A DNA stretch of 64,000 nt from Nocardioides sediminis (GTDB taxonomy: Bacteria; Actinomycetota; Actinomycetes; Propionibacteriales; Nocardioidaceae). The stretch is from positions 186,001 to 250,000 of the forward strand of contig NZ_PZYZ01000003.1 of assembly GCF_003047295.1 (NCBI RefSeq), given 5' to 3'. Both the position numbers and the translations under genes were made by a program. Of this stretch, positions 31,538-39,891 are shown piece by piece. Every line of letters starts with the position of its first letter. Within the stretch, counting starts at the first letter, position 1. The notes beneath the pieces are model-generated. The model was not told the DNA's origin. It made no database searches and worked only from the letters and a program-made list of their open reading frames with translations.

Positions 31538-33742
31538 ATGTCCACGCAGTCGACCCGCACCCCTGGCTCCCCCACCCCGAGTGGTGGGTCGTCCCGCATG
31601 ACCCCGAGGTCCATCGCGATCTGGGTCGCCGTCGCGGTCGTGGGAGCCGTCTGCTGGGCGGTCCTCGCGCTGTCCCGTGGAGAGGAGGTCTCGGCACTCT
31701 GGATCCTCTTCGCGGCCCTGTCCTCCTACGCGATCGCCTACCGCTTCTACGCCCGATTCATCGCCTACAAGGTGCTCGGCGTGGACGACACCCGCGCCAC
31801 GCCGGCCGAGCGTCACGACAACGGCCGGGACTTCGACGTCACCCACCGCCACGTGCTCTTCGGCCACCACTTCGCGGCCATCGCGGGCGCCGGCCCGCTC
31901 GTCGGCCCGGTGCTTGCCGCCCAGATGGGCTACCTGCCCGGCACGATCTGGATCATCGTCGGCGTCATCCTCGCCGGGGCGGTGCAGGACATGGTGGTGC
32001 TCTTCTTCTCCATGCGCCGCGACGGCAAGAGCCTGGGCCAGATGGTGCGCGAGGAGATCGGCGTGGTCGGCGGCATCGCCGCACTGATCGCGGTCTTCGC
32101 CATCATGATCATCATCCTGGCCGTGCTCGCCCTCGTCGTCGTCAACGCGCTGGCCGAGTCCCCGTGGGGTGTCTTCTCCATCGGCCTGACCATCCCCATC
32201 GCCCTCTTCATGGGCTTCTACCTCCGCCGCCTGCGACCGGGACAGGTCTCGGAGGTCACCGCCCTCGGCGTCGCAATGCTGCTGCTCGCGATCATCGGCG
32301 GCGGGTACGTCGAGCAGATGGGCCTCGAGGAGGCCCTCACCCTCTCCAAGGAGCAGCTCACCCTCGGCCTGGTCCTCTACGGCTTCATCGCCTCGATCCT
32401 CCCGGTCTGGATGCTCCTCACGCCGCGCGACTACCTCTCGACCTTCATGAAGATCGGCGTCATCGTGCTGCTGGCCGCCGGCCTCGTCCTGGCCGCGCCG
32501 ACCCTGCAGCAGGAGGCGGTGACCGAGTTCGCGCTGGAGGGCACCGGACCGGTCTTCGCGGGCAAGCTCTTCCCGTTCGTGTTCATCACCATCGCGTGCG
32601 GCGCGCTCTCGGGCTTCCACGCGCTCATCTCCTCCGGCACCACCCCCAAGATGGTGGCCAAGGAGAGCCAGGTCCGGATGATCGGGTACGGCGGGATGTT
32701 GATGGAGTCCTTCGTCGCCATCAGCGCGCTCATCGCGGCGTCGGTGATCGACCCGGGCCTCTACTTCGCGATCAACAGCCCGGCCGGCGCCACGGGCGCC
32801 GACCCGACGACGGCGGCCGAGTTCGTCGCCGGGCTGGGCTTCAGCATCACGCCCGACCAGCTCACCGCGGCCGCCGCCGCGGTGGAGGAGCAGACGCTCA
32901 TCTCCCGCACCGGTGGTGCCCCGACCCTCGCGTTCGGCATGTCCCAGGTCTTCACCGAGGCGTTCGGCGGCGGCCTCGCCGCCTTCTGGTACCACTTCGC
33001 GATCATGTTCGAGGCGCTGTTCATCCTCACCGCGGTCGACGCCGGCACCCGCGTGGGCCGCTTCATGCTGCAGGACACGATCGGCAACTTCTGGCCCCGG
33101 TACGCCGACCTCTCGTGGAAGCCCGCCTCCTGGTCGGCCAGCGCCGCGGTGGTGGGCCTGTGGGGCTACATGCTCTACGTCGGCGTGACCGACCCGCTGG
33201 GCGGCATCAACCAGCTCTTCCCGCTGTTCGGCATCGCCAACCAGCTGCTCGCCGCCATCGCACTGACCCTGTGCGTGACGCTGCTGATCAAGCACGGCAA
33301 GGTGAAGTGGGCTTGGGTGCCGGGCATCGGGTTGGCGTGGGACCTCATCGTGACCATGACCGCCAGCTGGCAGAAGGTCTTCTCCGACAACCCGGCCATC
33401 GGCTACTTCAGCCAGCGGTCGCGCTACTCCGACGCCCTGGACGCCGGGGAGGTGCTGGCCCCGGCCACCGACGTCGACCAGATGGAGCAGGTGGTCTTCA
33501 ACTCCACCCTCAACGGCACCCTGCAGGCGACCTTCGCCCTGCTCGTGATCGTCGTCGTCGCCAACGCGGTGGTGATCTGGGTCCGGGCGATCCGCGCCGG
33601 CGGCCTGCCCACGACCGAGGTCCCGTGGCAGCAGTCCCACCTGGTCGCACCGTCCGACTTCTTCGCCACGCCCGCGGAGAAGGAGGCCGTCCGCGAGTGG
33701 GAGACCGCCGGGCACGGCTCCGTGCACGGGGGGCACCGATGA
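31538..33742 (+). CDS. cstA: Carbon-starvation protein A (peptide/pyruvate transporter)
   Basis: 734-aa membrane transporter of the CstA/BtsT family, which takes up peptides or pyruvate when carbon is short. Family marks include HHFAAIAGAGPLVGPVLAAQMGYLPGTIWI, FVFITIACGALSGFHALISSGTTPKM, and DAGTRVGRFMLQD; about sixteen hydrophobic segments can be counted. The ATG at 31538 follows a GGAGGAGGA ribosome site. The ybdD gene overlaps its stop as ATGA, the common arrangement in this family. It is divergent from the PAS-ANTAR gene. A possible promoter, TTGTCG (31455-31460) and TAGAGA (31479-31484), lies in the leader. Confidence 0.95.
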   Translation: MSTQSTRTPGSPTPSGGSSRMTPRSIAIWVAVAVVGAVCWAVLALSRGEEVSALWILFAALSSYAIAYRFYARFIAYKVLGVDDTRATPAERHDNGRDFDVTHRHVLFGHHFAAIAGAGPLVGPVLAAQMGYLPGTIWIIVGVILAGAVQDMVVLFFSMRRDGKSLGQMVREEIGVVGGIAALIAVFAIMIIILAVLALVVVNALAESPWGVFSIGLTIPIALFMGFYLRRLRPGQVSEVTALGVAMLLLAIIGGGYVEQMGLEEALTLSKEQLTLGLVLYGFIASILPVWMLLTPRDYLSTFMKIGVIVLLAAGLVLAAPTLQQEAVTEFALEGTGPVFAGKLFPFVFITIACGALSGFHALISSGTTPKMVAKESQVRMIGYGGMLMESFVAISALIAASVIDPGLYFAINSPAGATGADPTTAAEFVAGLGFSITPDQLTAAAAAVEEQTLISRTGGAPTLAFGMSQVFTEAFGGGLAAFWYHFAIMFEALFILTAVDAGTRVGRFMLQDTIGNFWPRYADLSWKPASWSASAAVVGLWGYMLYVGVTDPLGGINQLFPLFGIANQLLAAIALTLCVTLLIKHGKVKWAWVPGIGLAWDLIVTMTASWQKVFSDNPAIGYFSQRSRYSDALDAGEVLAPATDVDQMEQVVFNSTLNGTLQATFALLVIVVVANAVVIWVRAIRAGGLPTTEVPWQQSHLVAPSDFFATPAEKEAVREWETAGHGSVHGGHR

Positions 33743-33936
33743 GCCCGTCGATGAACGCCGTCAGGCGCGCCGCGACCGCCCTGCGCTGGTACGTCCGCCA
33801 GCTCACCGGGGAGGGCAAGTGGGACGAGTACGTCGCGACGTGCGCAGCGACGGGCGAACGGCCGGTGTCCCGGCGTGAGTTCGAGCGTCGCCGGGACCAC
33901 GAGCGGGAGCACGCACCGGGCGCACGCTGCTGCTGA
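33739..33936 (+). CDS. ybdD: YbdD/YjiX small partner of CstA (DUF466)
   Basis: 65-aa protein of the DUF466 family, always paired with CstA or BtsT and needed for its transport activity in enterobacteria. The visible pattern is the helix ALRWYVRQLTGEGKWDEYV, then YxxF-like EFERRRD, and the family's C-terminal GARCC, which is an almost exact match to E. coli YbdD's ending. The ATG overlaps the cstA stop (ATGA), so translation is coupled. There is no TM helix; it would bind the transporter from the cytoplasm. Much too short to be found without the neighbour and the ARCC tail. Confidence 0.9.
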   Translation: MSPSMNAVRRAATALRWYVRQLTGEGKWDEYVATCAATGERPVSRREFERRRDHEREHAPGARCC

Positions 33937-34025
33937 GCGGCGTACTGGCCCGCACGTGTCTTGTGCCCCTCCCGCCGCGGTGCTTCGCTTGATCGTCAGG
34001 GTCGCCCGGGGCAGGGAGCGTCATC

Positions 34026-35414
34026 ATGGCGGGCTCAGCGATGCACACGTCGCCACGACGAGCGGGTCAGCGGGCTGTGGTCCTCGGGGGTGGGATGGCC
34101 GGCCTCCTCGCGGTCGCCGCGCTCGCGGAGGCGTACGACGAGGTGGTCCTCGTGGAGCGCGACCCGATGCGGCCCGACCCCGCCCCGCGCCGGGGAGTCC
34201 CGCAGGGCCGGCACGTGCACGTGCTGCTCTCCCGCGGGGCGAAGGCGATCGAGACGCTGCTGCCGGGCATCCTCACCGAGCTGACCGCCGACGGCGGGAT
34301 GACGCTCGACAACCTCAACCAGCTCCACGCGGACATCGACGGCCACGTCCTGTGCCAGGCCGACGCGCCGATGGACCGCGCGCACCTGCAGACACGACCC
34401 TTCCTGGAGGCCCACGTCCTCGCCCGGGTCCGAGCCCTGCCCGACGTTCGCATCCTCGACGACCACGACGTCGTCGAGCTCCGCTGGGAAGGCACGCGCG
34501 TCGTCGGGGCCACCGTCGTACCGCGCGCAGCACCCGACGAGGACGTCGAGCTGGACGCCGACCTGACGGTGTCGGCGCTGGGCCGCAACGGGCGCGTCGG
34601 CGCCTGGCTGACCGACCACGGCTACGAGGCTCCGACGGAGCAGGAGCTGCGGATCGACCTCATGTACGCAACCCGGTTGATGCGGCTCGACGCCACCCGG
34701 GTCAACGGCTACCGGGGCGTGCTCGTCGGCGCAAAGCCGTCGCGACCCACCGGGATCTCGCTCCTCCAGCAGGAGGACGACGCGTGGATCGTGACCGTCG
34801 AGGCGTTCGCGGGGCACCATCCCGCCACGGACCCCGAAGGCTGGCTGGACGAGGCTGTCCGGCTCACGCCGCCACAGTTCCGGGACGCGCTGCGCAGCGC
34901 CGAGCCGGTGACCGACGTCAGCGTGCACCGCTTCCCCGCGAACCTGTGGCGGCGCTACGACCGGCTCCGCGACTTCCCGGAGGGACTCCTGGTCACCGGC
35001 GACTCGATCTGCAGCTTCAACCCCGTCTACGGCCAGGGCATGACGGTCGCAGCCCTCGAGGCCGGGCTGCTGCGCGAGCTCGTGCGGTCGGGCACCCACG
35101 ACCTCGCGCACCGGTTCTTCCACCAGGCTGCCAAGCCGGTCCGGATCGCCTGGGAGGCCGCGGTGGGTGGCGACCTCTCCATGCCCCCCGACGTGGTGCC
35201 GGGCCGCCGCACGGTCGTCGTCCGTGCGGCCAACGCCTACCTCGACCGCTACCTGACCGCAGCCGAGCAGGACGCGGTGCTGGCGTTGGACTTCCTGGAC
35301 GTCACGGGCCTCGACAAGCCGGCCCGGGCACTGGTCAGCCCGCACGCGCTCCGCGCCATCGCGCGGAACAGCAGGAACCATGACCGGGAGAGTGGTCCAC
35401 GACGGGCGGCGTGA
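34026..35414 (+). CDS. FAD-dependent monooxygenase/epoxidase-like flavoprotein
   Basis: 462-aa flavoprotein. The FAD-binding Rossmann motif is VVLGGGMAGLLAVAALAEAYDEVVLVERD; the second motif RxxxQGRHVHVLLSRGAKAIETLLPG and the third GDSICSFNPVYGQGMT are those of the group that includes LasC-like epoxidases and tetracycline-type hydroxylases. There is no TM helix. The enzyme would use NAD(P)H and oxygen to hydroxylate or epoxidise an unknown substrate. ATG at 34026 follows GGGAGC. It stands alone on the plus strand between ybdD and the YceI gene, so the substrate cannot be inferred from context. Confidence 0.85.
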   Translation: MAGSAMHTSPRRAGQRAVVLGGGMAGLLAVAALAEAYDEVVLVERDPMRPDPAPRRGVPQGRHVHVLLSRGAKAIETLLPGILTELTADGGMTLDNLNQLHADIDGHVLCQADAPMDRAHLQTRPFLEAHVLARVRALPDVRILDDHDVVELRWEGTRVVGATVVPRAAPDEDVELDADLTVSALGRNGRVGAWLTDHGYEAPTEQELRIDLMYATRLMRLDATRVNGYRGVLVGAKPSRPTGISLLQQEDDAWIVTVEAFAGHHPATDPEGWLDEAVRLTPPQFRDALRSAEPVTDVSVHRFPANLWRRYDRLRDFPEGLLVTGDSICSFNPVYGQGMTVAALEAGLLRELVRSGTHDLAHRFFHQAAKPVRIAWEAAVGGDLSMPPDVVPGRRTVVVRAANAYLDRYLTAAEQDAVLALDFLDVTGLDKPARALVSPHALRAIARNSRNHDRESGPRRAA

Positions 35415-35475
35415 CCCGTCCGTGCGACCCGGATCACATCGACCGCGGGATGGAATCGCCGCCCTAGGCGCTTAT

Positions 35476-35500
35476 GGTAGTTGAAGTCTCAACCACTACC
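35476..35500 (+). promoter_or_regulatory. MarR-type operator candidate before the YceI gene
   Basis: GGTAGTTGAAGTCTCAACCACTACC contains the perfect palindrome GTTGA-AGTC-TCAAC with matching outer TAGT/ACTA flanks. It ends 17 bp before the YceI ATG, where a repressor would block transcription. The form is that of actinobacterial MarR sites; no marR gene is adjacent. Confidence 0.45.
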
Positions 35501-35517
35501 CCTCGTCTGGAGACCCC

Positions 35518-36144
35518 ATGTCGTTCTTCCGCCGCAAGCCCAAGACCGCTCCCGCCGCCTCCGCGACCACCGCGGCGCAGACCCCCGCCGTGGCCGTGGC
35601 CGACCGCGCCGGCATCGTCACCGGCGACTACGCCATCGACGCCAGCCACAGCCGTCTCGGCTTCTCTGCCCGCCACGCGATGGTCACGACCGTCCGCGGC
35701 GACTTCACCGACTTCGAGGGCAGCGCCCGCGTCGACGTCGAGACGCCCGCCCTCTCCCGCGTCGACCTGACCATCCGCACCGCCAGCATCGACACCGCCT
35801 CGGCCGACCGCGACGGTCACCTGCGCTCCGGCGACTTCTTCGACACCGAGACCCACCCCGAGATCACCTTCGCCTCGACCGCCGTCGAGCGCGACGGCTC
35901 CGAGTGGACCATCACCGGCGACCTCACCATCAAGGGCATCAGCCGCCCCGTCACCATCGGCTTCGAGGAGAACGGCACCGCGGTGGACCCGTTCGGCAAC
36001 ACCCGCATCGGCTTCGAGGGCGCCACCACCATCAACCGCAAGGACTGGGACCTGACCTGGAACGCGGCGCTCGAGACCGGTGGCGTTCTCGTCTCGGAGA
36101 AGATCAAGCTCGAGCTCGACATCTCCGCGATCAAGAGCGCCTGA
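35518..36144 (+). CDS. YceI-like lipid-binding protein
   Basis: 208-aa protein with a C-terminal YceI lipocalin-like domain (residues about 34-206) that binds polyisoprenoids or amphiphiles. Signature parts are IDASHSRLGFSARHAMVTTVRGDF, FDTETHPEITFAS, ITGDLTIKGISRPV and GFEGATTINRKDWDL. The first 30 residues are FFRRKPKTAP and an A/T-rich linker with no strong hydrophobic core, so the protein seems to stay in the cytoplasm. The ATG follows TCTGGAGACCCC. A MarR-type palindrome just upstream suggests induction by a phenolic or oxidising compound. It converges with the EF-G-like gene. Confidence 0.9.
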   Translation: MSFFRRKPKTAPAASATTAAQTPAVAVADRAGIVTGDYAIDASHSRLGFSARHAMVTTVRGDFTDFEGSARVDVETPALSRVDLTIRTASIDTASADRDGHLRSGDFFDTETHPEITFASTAVERDGSEWTITGDLTIKGISRPVTIGFEENGTAVDPFGNTRIGFEGATTINRKDWDLTWNAALETGGVLVSEKIKLELDISAIKSA

Positions 36145-36250
36145 GCCGGCCTCCTCAGGCCCGGACGACCTCGAGCTCGTCCCGCTGGCCGAAGCGCTGC
36201 AGGTGGTCGCCGAGCCGTCCGGGCGTCCTGGGGCCCGCCTGTCGGACCTC

Positions 36251-38344
36251 CTAGTCCGCGGCGGACGCCAGCCTCGAGGCGACCTGGTCAGGGACCCGCT
36301 CGTAGCAGGCGAACGCTCGGGTGAACGATGCCGAGCCGTGCGAGAGCGAGCGCAGGTCGGCGGCGTAGCGGCGCAGCTCCAGCTGTGGCACCTGCGCCCG
36401 GACCACGACCATGCCCGGCTCGCCACGCGGCTCGCTGCCCAGGACCTTTCCCCTGCGCGCGGACAGGTCCCCCATGATCGTGCCGACCAGGGCATCGGCG
36501 ACGAGCACCTCCACCTCGTCGATCGGCTCGAGGAGGCAGGTCCCTCCCTGCGTCGCGGCGTCCCGCAGTGCCAGCCCGCCGGCCGTCTGGAACGCCATGT
36601 CGGACGAGTCGACGCTGTGGGCCTTGCCGTCGGTCAGCGTCACCCGGAGGTCGACCATCGGACAGCCGGTCCCGACCCCGTGCTGCATCTGGGACCTGAT
36701 CCCCTTCTCGACCGCGGGGATGAACTGGCGGGGCACCGCACCGCCGACGACGCGGTCGACGAACTCGAACCCACCGCCCTGCGGAAGCGGTTCGACCTCG
36801 ATGTTGCACACGGCGTACTGCCCGTGCCCTCCGCTCTGCTTGACGTGCCGGCCGTGGCCGGTGGCAGGACCGACGAACGTCTCCCGCAGCGCCACCCGGA
36901 CCTCGACCTCGTCGACGGCCACGCCGTACCGGGTGGCGAGCCGGTCGATCAGCACGTCCGCGTGGGCCTCGCCCATCGTCCACAGCACGATCTGGTGGGT
37001 CTCCTCGTTGTGCTCGATCCGCAGGGTGGGGTCCTCGGCAGCAAGCCGCTGGAGCCCGGAGCCGAGCTTGTCCTCGTCGCTCTTCGTCCGGACCTGGATC
37101 GCCACTGGCAGCTGTGGGTCGGGCACCTGCCAGGGCTTCAGGACCAGGGGCGTGTCGACGGAGGCAAGGGTGTCGCTGGTCTCCGCCCGGCTGAGCCGTC
37201 CGACGGCGCACAGGTCGCCCGCGGTCACGACCGGGACTGTGCGCTGGGACTTGCCCAGAGGGACGGAGAGGGACCCGATCCGCTCGTCCTCGTCGTGGTC
37301 TGGGTGGCTCGAGGTCGGGTCGCCCCGGTCCGCCCACGCCGAGCGGTGCCCGGACACGTGCACCGTCGCGTCCGGCACGAGGCTCCCCGAGAACACCCGG
37401 ACCAGGCTGACCCGTCCGAGGTAGGGATCTGTCGTCGTCTTGATGACTTCCGCGACCAACGGACCGGACGGGTCGCACTCGATCGCCGGGCCGGGGCGGC
37501 CCGACGGTGTGAAGACCGTCGGCATCCGGTGCTCGAGGGGTGAGGGGAAGGCGGACACCACGAGGTCGAGCAGCTCCGTGGCTCCGACGCCGGTCGTCGA
37601 GTCGACCGGGACGACGGGGTGCGTCGATCCCCGCGCGACGGCGAGCTCCAGGTCCCGGAGGAGGAGCCCGGGGTCGATGGGTTCGCCGGCGACGTAGCGC
37701 TCCATCAGCGTCTCGTCCTCGGACTCCTCGATGATCCCCTCGACGAGCGCCGCTCGCTGCGCCTCGTGCTCGTGGTCATCGGTGATCAGGCCGACCACGC
37801 GTCCGCCCTCGTGGACGTGGACGGGCAGGACCCGTCCGCCGAAGGCGTCCTGCGCCTGGGCCACGACAGCGTCGACGTCGGCGCGCGCGTGGTCGAGCTT
37901 GGTGACGACGACCACCCGGGGCATGCCCACGTCGGCGCACTCGCGCCAGAGCGCCCGCGTCGGCTCGTCGACCCCCTCGTTGGCGGCGATGACGAACAGC
38001 GCACAGTCCGCAGCCCGGAGGCCGGCTCGCACCTCGCCCACGAAGTCGACGTACCCGGGGGTGTCCAGCAGGTTCACCTTCACGCCGTCGTGCATCAGCG
38101 GGGCGAGGGCGAGGGCGACGGAGCGCCGTTGACGGTGCTCGACCTCCTCGAAGTCACACACCGTGGTGCCGTCCTCGGTGCTGCCGGCCCTGTTCAGCAC
38201 CCCGGCCTCGACGAGCAGCCGCTCCACGAGGGTGGTCTTGCCCGCACCCGCTGCCCCCACGAGCACGACGTTGCGGATCGCCTCCGGCCGGGTCGCGACC
38301 GGGGGTCCCGCCTGGCTTCCGTTTCCACCGGATTCCCTGCTCAC
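36251..38344 (-). CDS. EF-G-like GTPase (FusA2 type)
   Basis: 697-aa translational GTPase paralogue of elongation factor G. G1 GAAGAGKT is at residues 30-37, G3 DTPGY at 94-98, and G4 is TKLD (148-151) instead of NKxD. Domains II-V follow with RVFSGSLVPDATV, HVKQSGGHGQYAV and the C-terminal ALVGTIMGDLSARRGKV and AFACYERVPDQVASR pieces. Actinobacteria carry this second EF-G-like protein besides the true FusA; its function is not established and it may act on stalled or idle ribosomes. The ATG is at 38344. It is not next to rps or tuf genes, which supports a paralogue. It converges with the YceI gene across 106 bp. Confidence 0.9.
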   Translation of the reverse strand: MSRESGGNGSQAGPPVATRPEAIRNVVLVGAAGAGKTTLVERLLVEAGVLNRAGSTEDGTTVCDFEEVEHRQRRSVALALAPLMHDGVKVNLLDTPGYVDFVGEVRAGLRAADCALFVIAANEGVDEPTRALWRECADVGMPRVVVVTKLDHARADVDAVVAQAQDAFGGRVLPVHVHEGGRVVGLITDDHEHEAQRAALVEGIIEESEDETLMERYVAGEPIDPGLLLRDLELAVARGSTHPVVPVDSTTGVGATELLDLVVSAFPSPLEHRMPTVFTPSGRPGPAIECDPSGPLVAEVIKTTTDPYLGRVSLVRVFSGSLVPDATVHVSGHRSAWADRGDPTSSHPDHDEDERIGSLSVPLGKSQRTVPVVTAGDLCAVGRLSRAETSDTLASVDTPLVLKPWQVPDPQLPVAIQVRTKSDEDKLGSGLQRLAAEDPTLRIEHNEETHQIVLWTMGEAHADVLIDRLATRYGVAVDEVEVRVALRETFVGPATGHGRHVKQSGGHGQYAVCNIEVEPLPQGGGFEFVDRVVGGAVPRQFIPAVEKGIRSQMQHGVGTGCPMVDLRVTLTDGKAHSVDSSDMAFQTAGGLALRDAATQGGTCLLEPIDEVEVLVADALVGTIMGDLSARRGKVLGSEPRGEPGMVVVRAQVPQLELRRYAADLRSLSHGSASFTRAFACYERVPDQVASRLASAAD

Positions 38345-38440
38345 CGTGGCGGCTCCTGCTCACTGTTTGCGACGTCGGAGGAGTGTGAGTTCACTGTCGC
38401 CCGGTTGCTCCCGCGAGGCAAGCGTCTAAGGTCCGGAGGC

Positions 38441-38662
38441 ATGGCAGCGCTCGTGCTTCGTGTCCGGCTCATCAGCGGTGACAGCATGGATGTCACGTAC
38501 GACGACAACGCGGGAAGCGAGAGCGAGGTCGTCGACCACGTCGTGACGACGCTGTCGCAGGAATCCGGCGTGCTGCGCTGCAGGCACGGTGATCGGCTCG
38601 TGGTGCTGTACGCACGGGGTGTCGCCACCGTGGAGGTCGCGCCCCGAGGCGCCGTCCTCTAG
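38441..38662 (+). CDS. Small hypothetical protein
   Basis: 73-aa protein, not recognised. It opens MAALVLRVRLISGDSMDVTYDD, then an amphipathic helix SEVVDHVVTTLSQESGVLRC, and two strands ending VATVEVAPRGAVL. The strand-helix-strand-strand plan suggests a small ubiquitin-like or PB1-like fold. The ATG follows a GGAGG-type site (TCCGGAGGC). Divergent from the EF-G-like gene by 96 bp, and its stop region overlaps by four bases the end of the flavoprotein gene on the other strand. No TM helix, no signal peptide. Confidence 0.6.
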   Translation: MAALVLRVRLISGDSMDVTYDDNAGSESEVVDHVVTTLSQESGVLRCRHGDRLVVLYARGVATVEVAPRGAVL

Positions 38663-39891
38663 CTGTGGTGCCCACCCAGCTCTGGGGCCTCGGCTGAGCA
38701 CGGCGCCCCTGCTCCGGCGGCGCTCCACGGCGCCGGCCGCGGCACCCGAGCCTCGAGGAGGTCGACCTCGGCACGCATGGCCGAGCTGACCCGGCGGAGG
38801 AGCACCTGCACCCGGTCGGCGTGCCACTCGTAGGCCGCCACCTCCTCGGTGACCTCGAACAGGTCCCTGGAGAGCCGGTCGCGGGTCGCCTGGTAGTCCG
38901 CCAGGGCCACCGCCTCCGCCGATCCATCCAGCACGGCCAGGAGCGCGTCGGTCAGCAGCTCTGCGTCCCGCAGCGCGTCCGTCATGCCGTGCGTGGTGAT
39001 CGGATCCTTGAAGTAGCCAGCGTCCCCGACCAGCGCCCACCCGGGTCCCCAGGACCGGCGTACGTGACCGGGCGTCCCTGCCCACCCCCGGATCCGGCCA
39101 CCGGGGCGGCCTCGGTCCCGGACGTTCTCGGCCACGGCCCCGCCGACGATGCCCAGCAGGGCGTCGAACGCCGCCTCCGCACCCTGCCTGCGCAGTCGCC
39201 GGACCCGCTCGGGCGTGCTGGACACGAAGACGCAGCACTCACCACCGTTCGTGGGGATGACCCCGGCCGCCGCCCGTCCGCCGTACGCCCACTCGTAGCC
39301 GCTCGCCCCGCACCCGGGCACGTAGCGGTAGAGCACGGCGCTGGCGGCCCGGCCCTGCACCTCGACCGGCGCGTCCACGGCGCGCGCCACCATCGACGAG
39401 ATCCCGTCGGCGCCCACGGTGACCGGCGCGGTGATCGGCACTCGTCGGCCGTCCGTCGCTCGCGCCACCACGCCGGTGACCCGCCCGTGCCCGTCCCGCA
39501 GCAGCGCGGTGACATGCGTCTGGTGCAGGACCTCGGCACCTGCCTCGGCCGCTGCGTCGACCAGGATCGTGTCCAGCACGTGGCGTCGCGGCGCATAGAG
39601 CGCGTCGACGCCGGTCGAGGGACGGATCGAGACCTCGACGGGCCGGCGGCCCTCGTGGTGGAAGGTGGTCCGGCACACGGGTGGGGTGCCGGCCGCCACC
39701 AGGCGGTCCAGCAGGCCCCAGCGAGAGAGCTGCAGCACCCCGGCCCGCATCAACGCGTGGGTGGAGACGGTGTCGCTGCAGCGCCGCCCGCGGTCCACGA
39801 GCGCGACGCGAGCGCCCGCGCGTGCCAGCAACAGGGCCGTGGAGGCTCCCGCCACCCGGCCACCCACCACGACCACGTCGTAGTCCGTCAT
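38659..39891 (-). CDS. FAD-dependent monooxygenase (geranylgeranyl-reductase-like)
   Basis: 410-aa flavoprotein of the p-hydroxybenzoate hydroxylase/geranylgeranyl reductase fold. The FAD Rossmann motif is YDVVVVGGRVAGASTALLLARAG; later motifs are DTVSTHALMRAGVLQL and the third FAD motif GPGWALVGDAGYFKDPITTHGM. It is clearly related to the N-terminal half of the fusion protein at 59989-61911, which shares the DTLSTHV and GDAGHFKHPTTGQG versions. Its ATG overlaps the stop of the upstream flavin-monooxygenase gene (ATGA), so the two are co-expressed. The C-terminal 20 residues are Ala/Pro-rich. Substrate unknown. Confidence 0.85.
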   Translation of the reverse strand: MTDYDVVVVGGRVAGASTALLLARAGARVALVDRGRRCSDTVSTHALMRAGVLQLSRWGLLDRLVAAGTPPVCRTTFHHEGRRPVEVSIRPSTGVDALYAPRRHVLDTILVDAAAEAGAEVLHQTHVTALLRDGHGRVTGVVARATDGRRVPITAPVTVGADGISSMVARAVDAPVEVQGRAASAVLYRYVPGCGASGYEWAYGGRAAAGVIPTNGGECCVFVSSTPERVRRLRRQGAEAAFDALLGIVGGAVAENVRDRGRPGGRIRGWAGTPGHVRRSWGPGWALVGDAGYFKDPITTHGMTDALRDAELLTDALLAVLDGSAEAVALADYQATRDRLSRDLFEVTEEVAAYEWHADRVQVLLRRVSSAMRAEVDLLEARVPRPAPWSAAGAGAPCSAEAPELGGHHS

